DNA of 64,000 nucleotides from Kitasatospora terrestris (GTDB lineage: Bacteria; Actinomycetota; Actinomycetes; Streptomycetales; Streptomycetaceae): positions 7,812,001 through 7,876,000 of the forward strand of contig NZ_BAABIS010000001.1 of the NCBI RefSeq assembly GCF_039542905.1, written 5' to 3'. Position 1 is the first letter of the stretch, and each line of letters opens with the position of its first letter. The translations under genes and the position numbers were made by a program. Shown one piece after another: positions 17,785 to 26,744 of this stretch. The notes beneath the pieces were generated by a model. It was not told the origin of the DNA and ran no database searches. It saw only the letters and a list, made by a program, of their open reading frames with translations.

Positions 17785-20700
17785 GTGGGCGTGGTGCTGA
17801 TCAAGCGGAAGCCCCGGCGGCCGGGGCCGGCGATGCCCGACGGCGAGGTCCAGCTGCAGGAGCCGCCGGTCCTGCCGGAGAAGCAAAGCGGCCTGTCGGG
17901 CATGCTCACCATGGCCCCGATGGCGCTCGGCTCGCTGTCGATGGTCTTCATGTTCCTGCACCCCGCCGGCAGCCAGGGCAGCGGCGCGCTCAGCTACGTC
18001 GCGATGGGCATGATGGCGCTCTCCGCCGTCGGCATGCTCCTCACCCAGCTGATCCGGGGCTCCAGCGACCGCAAGCAGCAACTGCGCGCCGAGCGGCGCG
18101 ACTACCTGCGCTACCTCTCCCAGATGCGCCGCCAGGTGCGCCGCTCGATCGACGCGCAGCGCCGGGCGCTCGCCTGGCGCCACCCGGCCCCCGAGGAGCT
18201 GTGGACGCTGGTCGGCACCAGCCGGCTGTGGGAGCGCCGACCCGCCCACCCGGACTTCAGCGACGTCCGGATCGGCCTCGGCGCCCAGCGCCTGGCCACC
18301 CCGCTGGCCCCGCTCGCCACCAAGCCGGTCGAGGACCTGGAGCCGCTGTGCGCCCACGCGCTGCGCCGCTTCATCCACGCCTACGGCACCGTCGACGACC
18401 AGCCGATGGCCATCCACCTGCGCGGCTTCGCCCACGTGCTGCTGCGCTCCGACGACCCCGCGGCCGCCCGGGCCATGGCGCGCGCCGTGCTCGCCCAACT
18501 CGCCGCGGTGCACGGCCCGGACGAACTGACCGTCGCCGTCGTCACCGCCGGTGAGCAGCGGGCCGAGTGGGAGTGGACCAAGTGGCTGCCGCACGCCCTG
18601 CACGCGACCGACACGGACGGCGCCGGACCGGTCCGGCTGGTCGCGGGCAGCCTCGGCGAGGTCGAGCAGCTGCTCGGGGAGGAGTTCACCGGCCGTCCCG
18701 GCTTCGAACCGGACGCCACGCCCGAACGCGACGAACCCTTCACCGTCGTGGTCCTCGACGGTCCCGGCGCGCACACCGGGAGCCGGGCGGCCCTCGCCGG
18801 ATACCGCAACGCCGTCCTGATCGACCTCGCCGACACCCTGGAGTGGTCCCCGGCCCGCGCCACCCTGCGGCTGCGGATCGAGGACGGCAGGCTCGCCATG
18901 GTCGGGTCGGACAGCAACCGCAAGGACGTCGTCACCGACCTCGGCCGGCCCGACGCGCTCGCCCTGCCCGCCGCGACCAGGCTGGCGGCCCGGCTCGCCC
19001 GCTACCGGATCGCCGACGGCGTCGACGCCGCCGAACCGCTCGCCACCGACTTCGACCTCACCGCCCTGCTCGGCATCGGCGACCTCAACACCCTGGACGT
19101 CGACGCGCTCTGGGCGCAGCGCGGCATCCCGCAGCGGCTGCGCGTCCCGCTGGGGCTCGGCCCCGACGGACGGCCTGTCGACCTCGACCTCAAGGAATCC
19201 GCCCAGGGCGGCATGGGCCCGCACGGCATGCTGATCGGTGCCACCGGCTCCGGCAAGTCGGAACTGCTGCGCACCCTGGTGCTCGCCCTGGCCGTCACCC
19301 ACTCCTCCGAGGTGCTCAACTTCGTCCTGGTGGACTTCAAGGGCGGCGCCACCTTCCTCGGCCTCGACACCCTGCCGCACACCTCCGCGGTGATCACCAA
19401 CCTGGCGGACGAGTCCTCGCTCGTCGACCGCATGCGTGACGCCCTGCACGGCGAACTCGTCCGGCGCCAGGAGCTGTTGCGCGACGCCGGCTACGCCTCG
19501 CTGCTGGACTACGAGACCGCGCGCGCCGCCGGCGCCGCGCTGCGTCCGCTGCCCACGCTCTTCGTCGTCGTCGACGAGTTCAGCGAACTGCTGTCCGCGC
19601 ACCGGGACTTCATGGAGCTCTTCATCATGATCGGCCGACTCGGCCGCTCCCTCGGCGTCCACCTGCTGCTTGCCTCGCAGCGCCTCGACGAGGGCCGGAT
19701 GAGCGCGCTGGAGTCCCACCTGTCCTACCGGATCGGCCTGCGGACCTTCTCCGCCATGGAGAGCCGCGGCGTCCTCGGCGTCCCCGACGCCTACCAGCTG
19801 CCCTCCCAGCCCGGCAACGGCTTCCTGCGCAGCGACATCTCCACCCTGACCCGGTTCAAGGCCGCCTACGTCTCCGGCCCGTACCGGCCCAAGCGCAGCG
19901 CCGCCCGGCAGGCCGCGATCGCCGGCCAGGTCGTCGCCTACGGCACCGACTACGTGATGCCCCGCCGACCGCAGACCGGCCCGGTCGAGCCGGAGGAGGA
20001 GCAGGCCCCCGTCGGCTCCCTCCTGGAGGTCGCCACCGGCCGGCTGCACGACGCCGGCCCGCCCGCCCACCGGGTCTGGCTGCCGCCGCTGGACGTCCCG
20101 CCGACCCTCGACGAACTGCTGCCCCCGCTCGTCCCGCACCCCCGGCGCGGCCTCACCACCGAGCACGCCGACAGCCACGGCAGCCTCAAGCTGCCCCTCG
20201 GCGTGGTCGACCGCCCCTTCCACCAGCTGCGCGACCTGCTCACCGCGGACCTGGCCGGCGCGGGCGGCCACGTCGGCGTCGCGGGCGCCCCGCAGAGCGG
20301 CAAGAGCACGCTGCTGCGCAGCCTGATCGCCGGCCTGGCCCTCACCCACACCCCGGCCGAAGTCCAGTTCTACTGCCTCGACTTCGGCGGCGGCACGCTC
20401 TCCACCCTGCGCGGCCTGCCGCACGTGGGCGGCGTCACCGGCAGGCACGACGGCGAGCGGGTGCTGCGCACCGTCGCCGAGGTCAACAGCGTCATCACCC
20501 GCCGGGAGCGGTACTTCGCCGAACTCGGCGTCGACTCGGTCGCCGACTTCCGCCGCCGCCGGGCGGCGGGCGACCTGCCCGAGGAGGAGCAGCACGGTGA
20601 CGTGTTCCTGGTCGTAGACGGCTGGAACACGCTGCGCCAGGAGTTCAACGACCTCGTCCAGCCGCTCACCCTGATGTCCCAGCGCGGCCTCAACTACGGG

Positions 20701-21756
20701 GTCCACCTGGTCATCGGCACCACCCGCTGGGGCGAGATCGCCGGCGGCCTGCGCGACCAGCTGCAGACCCGGTTCGAGCTGCGCCTCGGCGACGCCGTCG
20801 ACTCCGTGATCAACATGCGGGCCGCCGCCAAGGTCCCCAAGCTCCCCGGCCGCGGCCTCACCGAGGAGCACCTGCACTTCCTCGCCGCGCTGCCCCGGAT
20901 CGACGGCTCCGGGCGGACCGACGACCTCGGCGAGGGCATCGCCGACCTGGTGGACGCGGTCGCCGCACACTGGAGCGGGCCCCGCGCCCCCGAGGTGCGG
21001 ACGCTCCCGCTGAGCCTGGACGCCGGAAGCCTCCCGGCCCCCCAGGGCCGCCTGCGGGTCGCCATCGGCCTGGAGGACACCGAGCTCTCCCCGCTCTGGC
21101 ACGACTTCGAGGAGCACCCGCACCTGCTGGTCGTCGGCGACACCGAATCCGGCAAGACCAACCTCCTGCGCCTGATGATCGACGCCATCACCACCGCCTA
21201 CACGCCCTCCGAGGCCCGCATCATGCTGGTCGACTACCGGCGCGGCCTGTACGACGCGGTGCCCGAGGAGTACCGGCTCGGCTACGCGGTCGCCGTCGAC
21301 AAGCTCCGCCAGATCGTCGACGGCGCGTCCCGGGCGATGAAGAACCGCGTCCCGTCGGCCGACATCACCCCCGCCCGGCTCAGGCTGCGCGACTGGTGGA
21401 CCGGCCCGGAACTGTTCGTCCTGGTCGACGACTACGACCTGGTGGGCGCCAACAGCAGCAGCCACCCCTTCGCCGCCCTGCTGGAGTACCTCTCCCAGGG
21501 AACGGAGATCGGCCTGCACCTGGTCGTCGCCCGGGGGGCCAACGGCATCGGCCGGGGGCTCTCCGACCCGCTGCTGCGCAAGCTCCAGGAGGTCAACTCG
21601 CCCGCGCTGCTGATGTCCTGCCCGCCCTCGGAGGGCTTCCTGTTCGGCAACGTCAGGCCCCGGCCGCTCGCCACCGGGCGCGGTTCCTACATCACCCGGC
21701 GGCGGACCGTCCAGGTGCAGACCGGACACCTGGCGGCGGAGGAGGGAGAGGAGTGA
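17785..21756 (+). CDS. eccC: Type VII secretion FtsK/SpoIIIE ATPase EccC
   Basis: This 1,323-residue protein has the full length usual for unsplit EccC. GTG 17785 is chosen because GAGGAGG lies five bases upstream. Two membrane helices (about residues 45-62 and 66-95) are followed by three FtsK-like ATPase modules. Their P-loops are GATGSGKS near residue 485, GAPQSGKS near 834 and GDTESGKT near 1118. The first module has a proper Walker B (VVVDEF). The second has VVDGWN and the third VLVDDYD, fitting the rule that EccC modules 2 and 3 are weaker ATPases that bind substrate signals. EccC is the motor and substrate-recognition subunit of the T7SS. It is first in an operon with a small unknown gene and the mycosin gene. 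Confidence 0.95.
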   Translation: MGVVLIKRKPRRPGPAMPDGEVQLQEPPVLPEKQSGLSGMLTMAPMALGSLSMVFMFLHPAGSQGSGALSYVAMGMMALSAVGMLLTQLIRGSSDRKQQLRAERRDYLRYLSQMRRQVRRSIDAQRRALAWRHPAPEELWTLVGTSRLWERRPAHPDFSDVRIGLGAQRLATPLAPLATKPVEDLEPLCAHALRRFIHAYGTVDDQPMAIHLRGFAHVLLRSDDPAAARAMARAVLAQLAAVHGPDELTVAVVTAGEQRAEWEWTKWLPHALHATDTDGAGPVRLVAGSLGEVEQLLGEEFTGRPGFEPDATPERDEPFTVVVLDGPGAHTGSRAALAGYRNAVLIDLADTLEWSPARATLRLRIEDGRLAMVGSDSNRKDVVTDLGRPDALALPAATRLAARLARYRIADGVDAAEPLATDFDLTALLGIGDLNTLDVDALWAQRGIPQRLRVPLGLGPDGRPVDLDLKESAQGGMGPHGMLIGATGSGKSELLRTLVLALAVTHSSEVLNFVLVDFKGGATFLGLDTLPHTSAVITNLADESSLVDRMRDALHGELVRRQELLRDAGYASLLDYETARAAGAALRPLPTLFVVVDEFSELLSAHRDFMELFIMIGRLGRSLGVHLLLASQRLDEGRMSALESHLSYRIGLRTFSAMESRGVLGVPDAYQLPSQPGNGFLRSDISTLTRFKAAYVSGPYRPKRSAARQAAIAGQVVAYGTDYVMPRRPQTGPVEPEEEQAPVGSLLEVATGRLHDAGPPAHRVWLPPLDVPPTLDELLPPLVPHPRRGLTTEHADSHGSLKLPLGVVDRPFHQLRDLLTADLAGAGGHVGVAGAPQSGKSTLLRSLIAGLALTHTPAEVQFYCLDFGGGTLSTLRGLPHVGGVTGRHDGERVLRTVAEVNSVITRRERYFAELGVDSVADFRRRRAAGDLPEEEQHGDVFLVVDGWNTLRQEFNDLVQPLTLMSQRGLNYGVHLVIGTTRWGEIAGGLRDQLQTRFELRLGDAVDSVINMRAAAKVPKLPGRGLTEEHLHFLAALPRIDGSGRTDDLGEGIADLVDAVAAHWSGPRAPEVRTLPLSLDAGSLPAPQGRLRVAIGLEDTELSPLWHDFEEHPHLLVVGDTESGKTNLLRLMIDAITTAYTPSEARIMLVDYRRGLYDAVPEEYRLGYAVAVDKLRQIVDGASRAMKNRVPSADITPARLRLRDWWTGPELFVLVDDYDLVGANSSSHPFAALLEYLSQGTEIGLHLVVARGANGIGRGLSDPLLRKLQEVNSPALLMSCPPSEGFLFGNVRPRPLATGRGSYITRRRTVQVQTGHLAAEEGEE

Positions 21757-21854
21757 CCGGCCCGCCGCACCGCGCTCCCGGCCCGGTGAACCCCGGGGCC
21801 CCGTCCGCCCGTCGACAGGGTGTACGGACCAGGGATCGGCAGCAGGAGGACGGC

Positions 21855-22292
21855 ATGGGCGGGGCAGAGCACGACGGGTTCCGGCTCGCGGCGGTGTTCG
21901 ACAGCGTGGACCCGGCGGCCGGACCCGGCTTCGCGCCCGACCGGCCGCGGATCGAGGAGGACGGCGAGCGCGAGGCGGTCGCCCGCTACCTGCGGGCCGG
22001 AGCGCCGGTGCTGCTGACCACGATGCTGATGGACGACGTGGTCGACCCGGGCCGCCGGGCCGTCGTGCCGATGGGCTTCCGCACCGACGGCCGGTGGATC
22101 TGGACCGACACGGTGACGTACTACCTCCAGGAGCACGGGCTGGCGCCGGACCCGGAGCTGCTCGCGCACATCCGCGCCCAGGGCGACGGCCCGTGGCCGG
22201 AGCCCTCCCCGGCGGCCGTCGAGCGGGCGGTCGCGTTCGTGCTGGCTCCGCAGGAGGAGCCCCGGGAGCCGGTCTGGACCGTCGGGTCCTGA
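21855..22292 (+). CDS. Small conserved-looking protein between eccC and mycP, function unknown
   Basis: This 145-residue acidic, soluble protein starts at ATG 21855 with AGGAGG five bases upstream. There is no signal peptide, membrane helix or WxG motif, so it is not an Esx/WXG100 substrate. The core reads as two parts: an N-terminal helix ending AVARYLRAGAPVL, then GFRTDGRWIWTD followed by TYYLQEHGLAP and ELLAHIRAQG. The second part looks like a small alpha/beta fold found in actinobacterial immunity-type or hypothetical proteins, but I cannot name the family. Its place inside the T7SS operon suggests a chaperone, accessory or immunity role. It lies 98 bp after eccC and 116 bp before the mycosin gene. 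Confidence 0.8.
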   Translation: MGGAEHDGFRLAAVFDSVDPAAGPGFAPDRPRIEEDGEREAVARYLRAGAPVLLTTMLMDDVVDPGRRAVVPMGFRTDGRWIWTDTVTYYLQEHGLAPDPELLAHIRAQGDGPWPEPSPAAVERAVAFVLAPQEEPREPVWTVGS

Positions 22293-22408
22293 GCCGGCCG
22301 GAGCCCCCGTCCGCCCGCGTCCCCGCCGGCCGCACACCCCCTCCCGCCGGCCGCACACCCCGTCCCCGTCCCCGTCCCCGCCCCCGACCCCGACGAAGGG
22401 AACCCGGC

Positions 22409-23695
22409 ATGCCGCGTCCGGCGCCGACGGTCCGCGCGGAGCAGCGCGGACCCGGCTCGTCCCGCCCGACCGGAGCAGCCCCCCGGGCCGGGGGGCGGTC
22501 CGCGGTGCTGCTCCTGGCCGTCGGCCTGCTGCTGCCGGCCGCGGCCGGTGCGGCCGCCGACACCCCGGACGCCCTGCCCGGTGTCACCCAGCTGCGGCGC
22601 GATGCCGAGGACGGGCAGAACGGATGCCTGCCGCGGTCCACCAGGGGATCTCAGCTCACCCCGTGGGCGCAGGCCTTCCTGCGACCCGACCGGGTGTGGC
22701 TGCTCAGCCAGGGCGAGGGCGTCACCGTCGCCGTCCTCGGCTCCGGGGTCGAGGACGGGAACGGCCTGCTCACCGGGCGCCTCGACCGCGCCCCGCTGCC
22801 CGGCGGCGCCGACCCCGCGCAGGACTGCGTCGGCCACGGCACCTTCCTCGCCGACCTGATCGCCGCCGACCGGCGGGAGGGGACGGGATTCGCGGGATTC
22901 GCGCCGCGGGCCAGGATCCTCGCGGTCCCGGTCACCGACGGCACGGGAGTCTCCTCGCCGGACCTGCTCGCCCGAGGGATCACCGCGGCCGTCGACCGGG
23001 GTGCCCGGGTCCTCGCGGTGGGCGTGGCGCTGCCCGCCGGCAGCGACGCGCTGGCCGCCGCCGTCCGGGCCGCCCGGGACAGGGGAGCGCTGGTCGTCGC
23101 CCCGGCGGCCCCCGACAGCGTCCCGTTCGGCAGCTCCGGGCCCGGGCCCGCCTACCCGGCGGCCTACCCCGAGGTCCTCGCCGTCCGCGACCTCGCGCCC
23201 GGCGGCGCCCTCCCCGGCAGCTCCTCGTCCGCCGCGGTCGGGGGCCGCGTCGACCTCGCCGCCCCCGGCGACGGCGTCACCGGGCCCGGCGCCGGTCCGG
23301 GCGGCCACTACATCGGCACCGGCCCCAGTTACGCCACCGCCTTCGTCGCCGCCACGGCGGCCCTCGTCCTCGGCTACCGCCCCGGCCTCACCGCCGACGG
23401 GCTGACCCGGCGCCTGGAGGACACCGCCTACCGCAGCACCGACCCGGGGTACGGCCACGGCACCGTCGACCCGATCGCCGCCGTCACCCGGTCCGGCGAG
23501 GCCGCGCCCGGCACCCCGCTCCCCGCCGCGGCCGTCGTCATGCCGCCGGCCCGCCCCGCCACCCACGCCCCGGCCCAGGCCGTGCTCGTCGCCCTCGCGG
23601 CCCTCGGCGGCTCGGCCGTGGTCGCGGCGGCGGTCGCCGCCGTCCCCCGCGCCCGCGGACGCGGCCGGCGCCCGGGACAGCCCGCCGGGGAGTGA
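22409..23695 (+). CDS. mycP: Mycosin-like subtilase of T7SS with lost catalytic residues
   Basis: This 428-residue protein starts at ATG 22409 (GAAGGGA upstream). It has an N-terminal signal helix (about residues 30-50), a subtilase fold, and a C-terminal membrane helix (about 385-410) with an Arg-rich tail, the MycP layout. His143 (CVGHGTF) and Ser307 (GPSYATAF) are present. The Asp position reads VAVLGSGVED, with Gly111 (GGC) for Asp, and the oxyanion Asn position is Pro235. The usual GTS around Ser is GPS. By standard subtilase chemistry this should be inactive. Mycobacterial work shows MycP has a structural role in stabilising the ESX complex apart from proteolysis, so a pseudoprotease could still serve. 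Third gene of the eccC operon; it ends 22 bp before a convergent regulator gene. Confidence 0.9.
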   Translation: MPRPAPTVRAEQRGPGSSRPTGAAPRAGGRSAVLLLAVGLLLPAAAGAAADTPDALPGVTQLRRDAEDGQNGCLPRSTRGSQLTPWAQAFLRPDRVWLLSQGEGVTVAVLGSGVEDGNGLLTGRLDRAPLPGGADPAQDCVGHGTFLADLIAADRREGTGFAGFAPRARILAVPVTDGTGVSSPDLLARGITAAVDRGARVLAVGVALPAGSDALAAAVRAARDRGALVVAPAAPDSVPFGSSGPGPAYPAAYPEVLAVRDLAPGGALPGSSSSAAVGGRVDLAAPGDGVTGPGAGPGGHYIGTGPSYATAFVAATAALVLGYRPGLTADGLTRRLEDTAYRSTDPGYGHGTVDPIAAVTRSGEAAPGTPLPAAAVVMPPARPATHAPAQAVLVALAALGGSAVVAAAVAAVPRARGRGRRPGQPAGE

Positions 23696-23717
23696 GGAGC
23701 GTCCGGCAGGGCGCTCG

Positions 23718-26543
23718 TCAGTCCTGTGCCGGCCGGTCCGCCGGGTCGGGCCCCAGGGCCGCGGCCAGGCCCGTGGTGATCTCGCTCGGCCCGCCGCCGC
23801 GCCGGTCCTCGGCGCGGAAGTGGGCCAGCGCCGCGCGCAGCCGCCGATCGGCCTCCCAGGACCGGTGGCGGGCCGTCAGGTGGGCGGCGTACGACCGTTC
23901 GGCGGCCGCGTGGAGGTCCAGCAGGCCGGCCTCCCCGCAGGCGGCGAGCAGCCGGTGCCACAGGAGGTCGGCGGTGTCGTCGCGGAGCGTGGGCGCGAGC
24001 GTCCGGGCCTCGGTCAGCAGGCACCAGAGGTGGATCCGGGTGAGCGGCACGGCCGGCAGCAGGTCCCGGACCTCCCACGAGCGGCGCCGCGCGGCCTCCA
24101 GGTCGCCGGCCGCCAGGCCGACCAGGCCCTGGTGCACCGTGGCCTCGACCAGGTGGCGGGGCTCGCCGGTGGCGAGGGCGAGGGCGAGTGCGTCCGCGAT
24201 GAGCCGCTCGGCCTCGGCGCGGTCGCCGACCAGCGCGGTGGCCAGGCCGAGGGTGGCGAGCGAGCGGATGCGGGCGGCCGCGGCCCCGGGGCCCCCCGCC
24301 GGGTCGAGGACGGCGACGGCCCGGCGCGCCGCCTCGGCCGCTTCTCGGGGTCGCTCCAGCGCGACCAGGGCCCGGGCCCGGGAGTCGTGCAGCAGCGCGA
24401 CCGGCACCGGGTCGCCGCACCGCTCGGCGGCCCTGCGGCCGGTGTCGGCGCAGTCGAGCCAGGCGGTGAAGCGGCCGAGGCCGTGGTGGAGCGCCCCGCT
24501 GAACAGGGCGAGTTGCCAGGCGCGCCCCGGGTCGGTGCGGGCGGTCGTCTCCGTCAGCGCACGGACGGTTGGCTCCTCGGCGCGGAACCAGTCGAGCGCG
24601 GTGCGGATGTCGGCGATGTCCGGGAGGGCCTGCGGCGGGTGCGCCGGCGCCCCGGCCCCCTCCTGCCAGGGGTCGAGGAAGCGTCCGCAGCGCCGGAGGA
24701 CGGCGAGGACGTAGTCCGCCAACCGCTCGCCCGGCAACTGCCGCAGCGGCTCCGCCCGTTCGGCGAGCAGCCCGGCGCCGAACGGGCGCACCAGGGGAGC
24801 GCGGCCGTAACGCCCCGGCCCGGCGCCGGTGAGCAGGTGGTGGGCGGCCAGCTCGTCCAACGCCCGGCGGGCGGCCGGGGTGTCGGTGCCGAGCAGCGCG
24901 GCGCTCGTGAGGGCGTCGACCCGGTCGCCCGGGTGTGCGGCCAGGGCGGCGAGCAGGTCGGCGGCCGGTGCGGAGAGTCGACGGCGCGTCAGGTCGAGCC
25001 GGGGGTGGACACCGAAGGTGCTGTCCGTGCTCAGGGCGGTCAACCGCTGCTGTTCGTCCGCGAGTTCGTCCGCGAACGCCGACAGCGACCAGCCGGGCTG
25101 GGCGGCCAGCCGGGCCGCCGCGATCCGCAGCGCGAGCGGCAGCCGGTCGCACAGCCGGACGAGACGGGCGGCCGCCCGCGGATCGCCGTGCACCCGTTCG
25201 GGCGTCAGGGCGTGCTCCAGGAGGAGCAGGGCGTCCTCCTCCGGCAGTTCGGCCAGTTGCAGCACGGCGGCCCCGTCGAGGGCGAGCAGGTCCTGCAGGT
25301 GCCCCCGGCCGGTGACGACCGTCACGCAGCCGGGGTCCGGCAGCAGGTCGACTACCTGGTCGGCGCCGTCGGCGTCGTCCAGGACCACCAGCAGCCGCCG
25401 GCCCGCGGTGCGTTCGCGGAACAGCCGCGCCCGGTCGGCGCGGTCCGCGGGCACGGCCCCGGCGGGGACGCCGAGCTCGTCCAGGAAGTCGGCCAGGACC
25501 TCCTCGGGCCGGGCCGGCCCGGACGCGGTGAGGCCGCGCAGGTCGGCGTACAGCAGGCCGTCGGGGAACCGGGCGGCGGCCCGGTGCGCCCAGACGACGG
25601 CCAGCGCGCTCTTGCCGACGCCGGGCGGCCCGGTCACCAGGATCGGGCCGCCCGCGGTGCGCCCGGGGAGACCGGCCCGGTCCAGCCGGTCGAACTCCGC
25701 CCGCCGCCCGGCGAACCCGGTCGGCCGGCGCGGCAGTCGGCGGGGGACGCGGACGGTGGGCCCGACGGGGGCGGCCGCCTCGGCCGGCTGCTCCGGGCCG
25801 TCGTCGGCCAGCACCTCGGCGAGGGCGGCCTGCAGCGCGGGGCCGGGCCGGATGCCCAGTTCGCGGTCCAGCCGCCGACGGGTCCGGTGGTACGCGGTGA
25901 GCGCGTCCGCCGGCCGTCCGGCCCGGTGCAGACAGCGCATCAGCAGCGCCACCAGCTCCTCCCGCAGCCCGTCCGTGCGCACGTGCTGCTCCAGTGCGGC
26001 GACGGCGGCCGCGCCGGTGCCCCGGCGCAGCTGCAGCGCGGCCCAGCGGAGCAGGACGTCGGTGCGGGTCCGGTTCAGGTGGTCCACCGCGGCGGTGCGC
26101 AGCGGGGTGTCGGGGAGGTCGGCCAGCGCTTCGCCGCGCCACAGCCGCAGCGCCTCCTCCAGCAGGGCCACGGCCTCGGCGTCCTCGGGCGGGCCGGCCG
26201 CGTCGGCGGGTCCGGCGGTACGGGTCGCCAGCGCCTCGAAGCGCAGCGCGTCCACGTCGTCCGCCGGCCCGGTCAGCAGGTAGCCGCCGTCCCGGGTGCG
26301 CAGCTCGAACGGGGTGTCGACGAGGACCTTGCGCAGGGCGGCGACGTGCCCCTGCACCGCCGCCCGCGCACTGCTCGGCGGCCGGTTGCCCCACAGCACC
26401 TCGCAGAGCCGCTCCACGGGCACGACCCGTCCGAGCTCCAGCGCCAACAGTGCCAGCACCGCCCGGCGTTGGGCCCCCGCCACGGTGGTGAAACCGACCG
26501 GTCCGGTCCGCAGTTCCACCGGACCGAGCAGCCGGATCCGCAC
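23718..26543 (-). CDS. SARP-family STAND regulator (AfsR-like)
   Basis: This 941-residue protein starts at GTG 26543, preceded by GGAGGGGG. Domains in order: OmpR-type winged helix (about 1-95), BTAD (about 105-250), NB-ARC NTPase with P-loop GPPGVGKSAL near residue 302 and Walker B LLVVLDDAD, then helical TPR-like repeats to the end. This is the AfsR architecture, a DNA-binding activator gated by a nucleotide switch. It lies tail to tail with mycP and head to head with a second SARP gene over 201 bp. The target is unknown; the T7SS operon or a neighbouring cluster is possible but unproven. Confidence 0.9.
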   Translation of the reverse strand: MRIRLLGPVELRTGPVGFTTVAGAQRRAVLALLALELGRVVPVERLCEVLWGNRPPSSARAAVQGHVAALRKVLVDTPFELRTRDGGYLLTGPADDVDALRFEALATRTAGPADAAGPPEDAEAVALLEEALRLWRGEALADLPDTPLRTAAVDHLNRTRTDVLLRWAALQLRRGTGAAAVAALEQHVRTDGLREELVALLMRCLHRAGRPADALTAYHRTRRRLDRELGIRPGPALQAALAEVLADDGPEQPAEAAAPVGPTVRVPRRLPRRPTGFAGRRAEFDRLDRAGLPGRTAGGPILVTGPPGVGKSALAVVWAHRAAARFPDGLLYADLRGLTASGPARPEEVLADFLDELGVPAGAVPADRADRARLFRERTAGRRLLVVLDDADGADQVVDLLPDPGCVTVVTGRGHLQDLLALDGAAVLQLAELPEEDALLLLEHALTPERVHGDPRAAARLVRLCDRLPLALRIAAARLAAQPGWSLSAFADELADEQQRLTALSTDSTFGVHPRLDLTRRRLSAPAADLLAALAAHPGDRVDALTSAALLGTDTPAARRALDELAAHHLLTGAGPGRYGRAPLVRPFGAGLLAERAEPLRQLPGERLADYVLAVLRRCGRFLDPWQEGAGAPAHPPQALPDIADIRTALDWFRAEEPTVRALTETTARTDPGRAWQLALFSGALHHGLGRFTAWLDCADTGRRAAERCGDPVPVALLHDSRARALVALERPREAAEAARRAVAVLDPAGGPGAAAARIRSLATLGLATALVGDRAEAERLIADALALALATGEPRHLVEATVHQGLVGLAAGDLEAARRRSWEVRDLLPAVPLTRIHLWCLLTEARTLAPTLRDDTADLLWHRLLAACGEAGLLDLHAAAERSYAAHLTARHRSWEADRRLRAALAHFRAEDRRGGGPSEITTGLAAALGPDPADRPAQD

Positions 26544-26744
26544 CCCGTACCCCCTCCGTCCACACCGCCGGGCGCCACGGGTAGGCGCCGGGGGACGCAG
26601 TGTAGTGTGCGCAGTTGTCCGGGATGTGTCATCGGTCCGGCCCTGCCGGCGGACGCGCCGCGGGCACGGAGCGACCGGCGGGGGCCGCGGAGGGCGGACG
26701 TGCCGGGGGAGGCCGGGAGGGGCTCGGCCGCGGGGGAGGGGCGC

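Noticed and set aside
21855..22292. The small eccC-linked protein as a WXG100/Esx substrate
   Set aside because: There is no WxG turn, and the helix-turn-helix hairpin pattern is absent.
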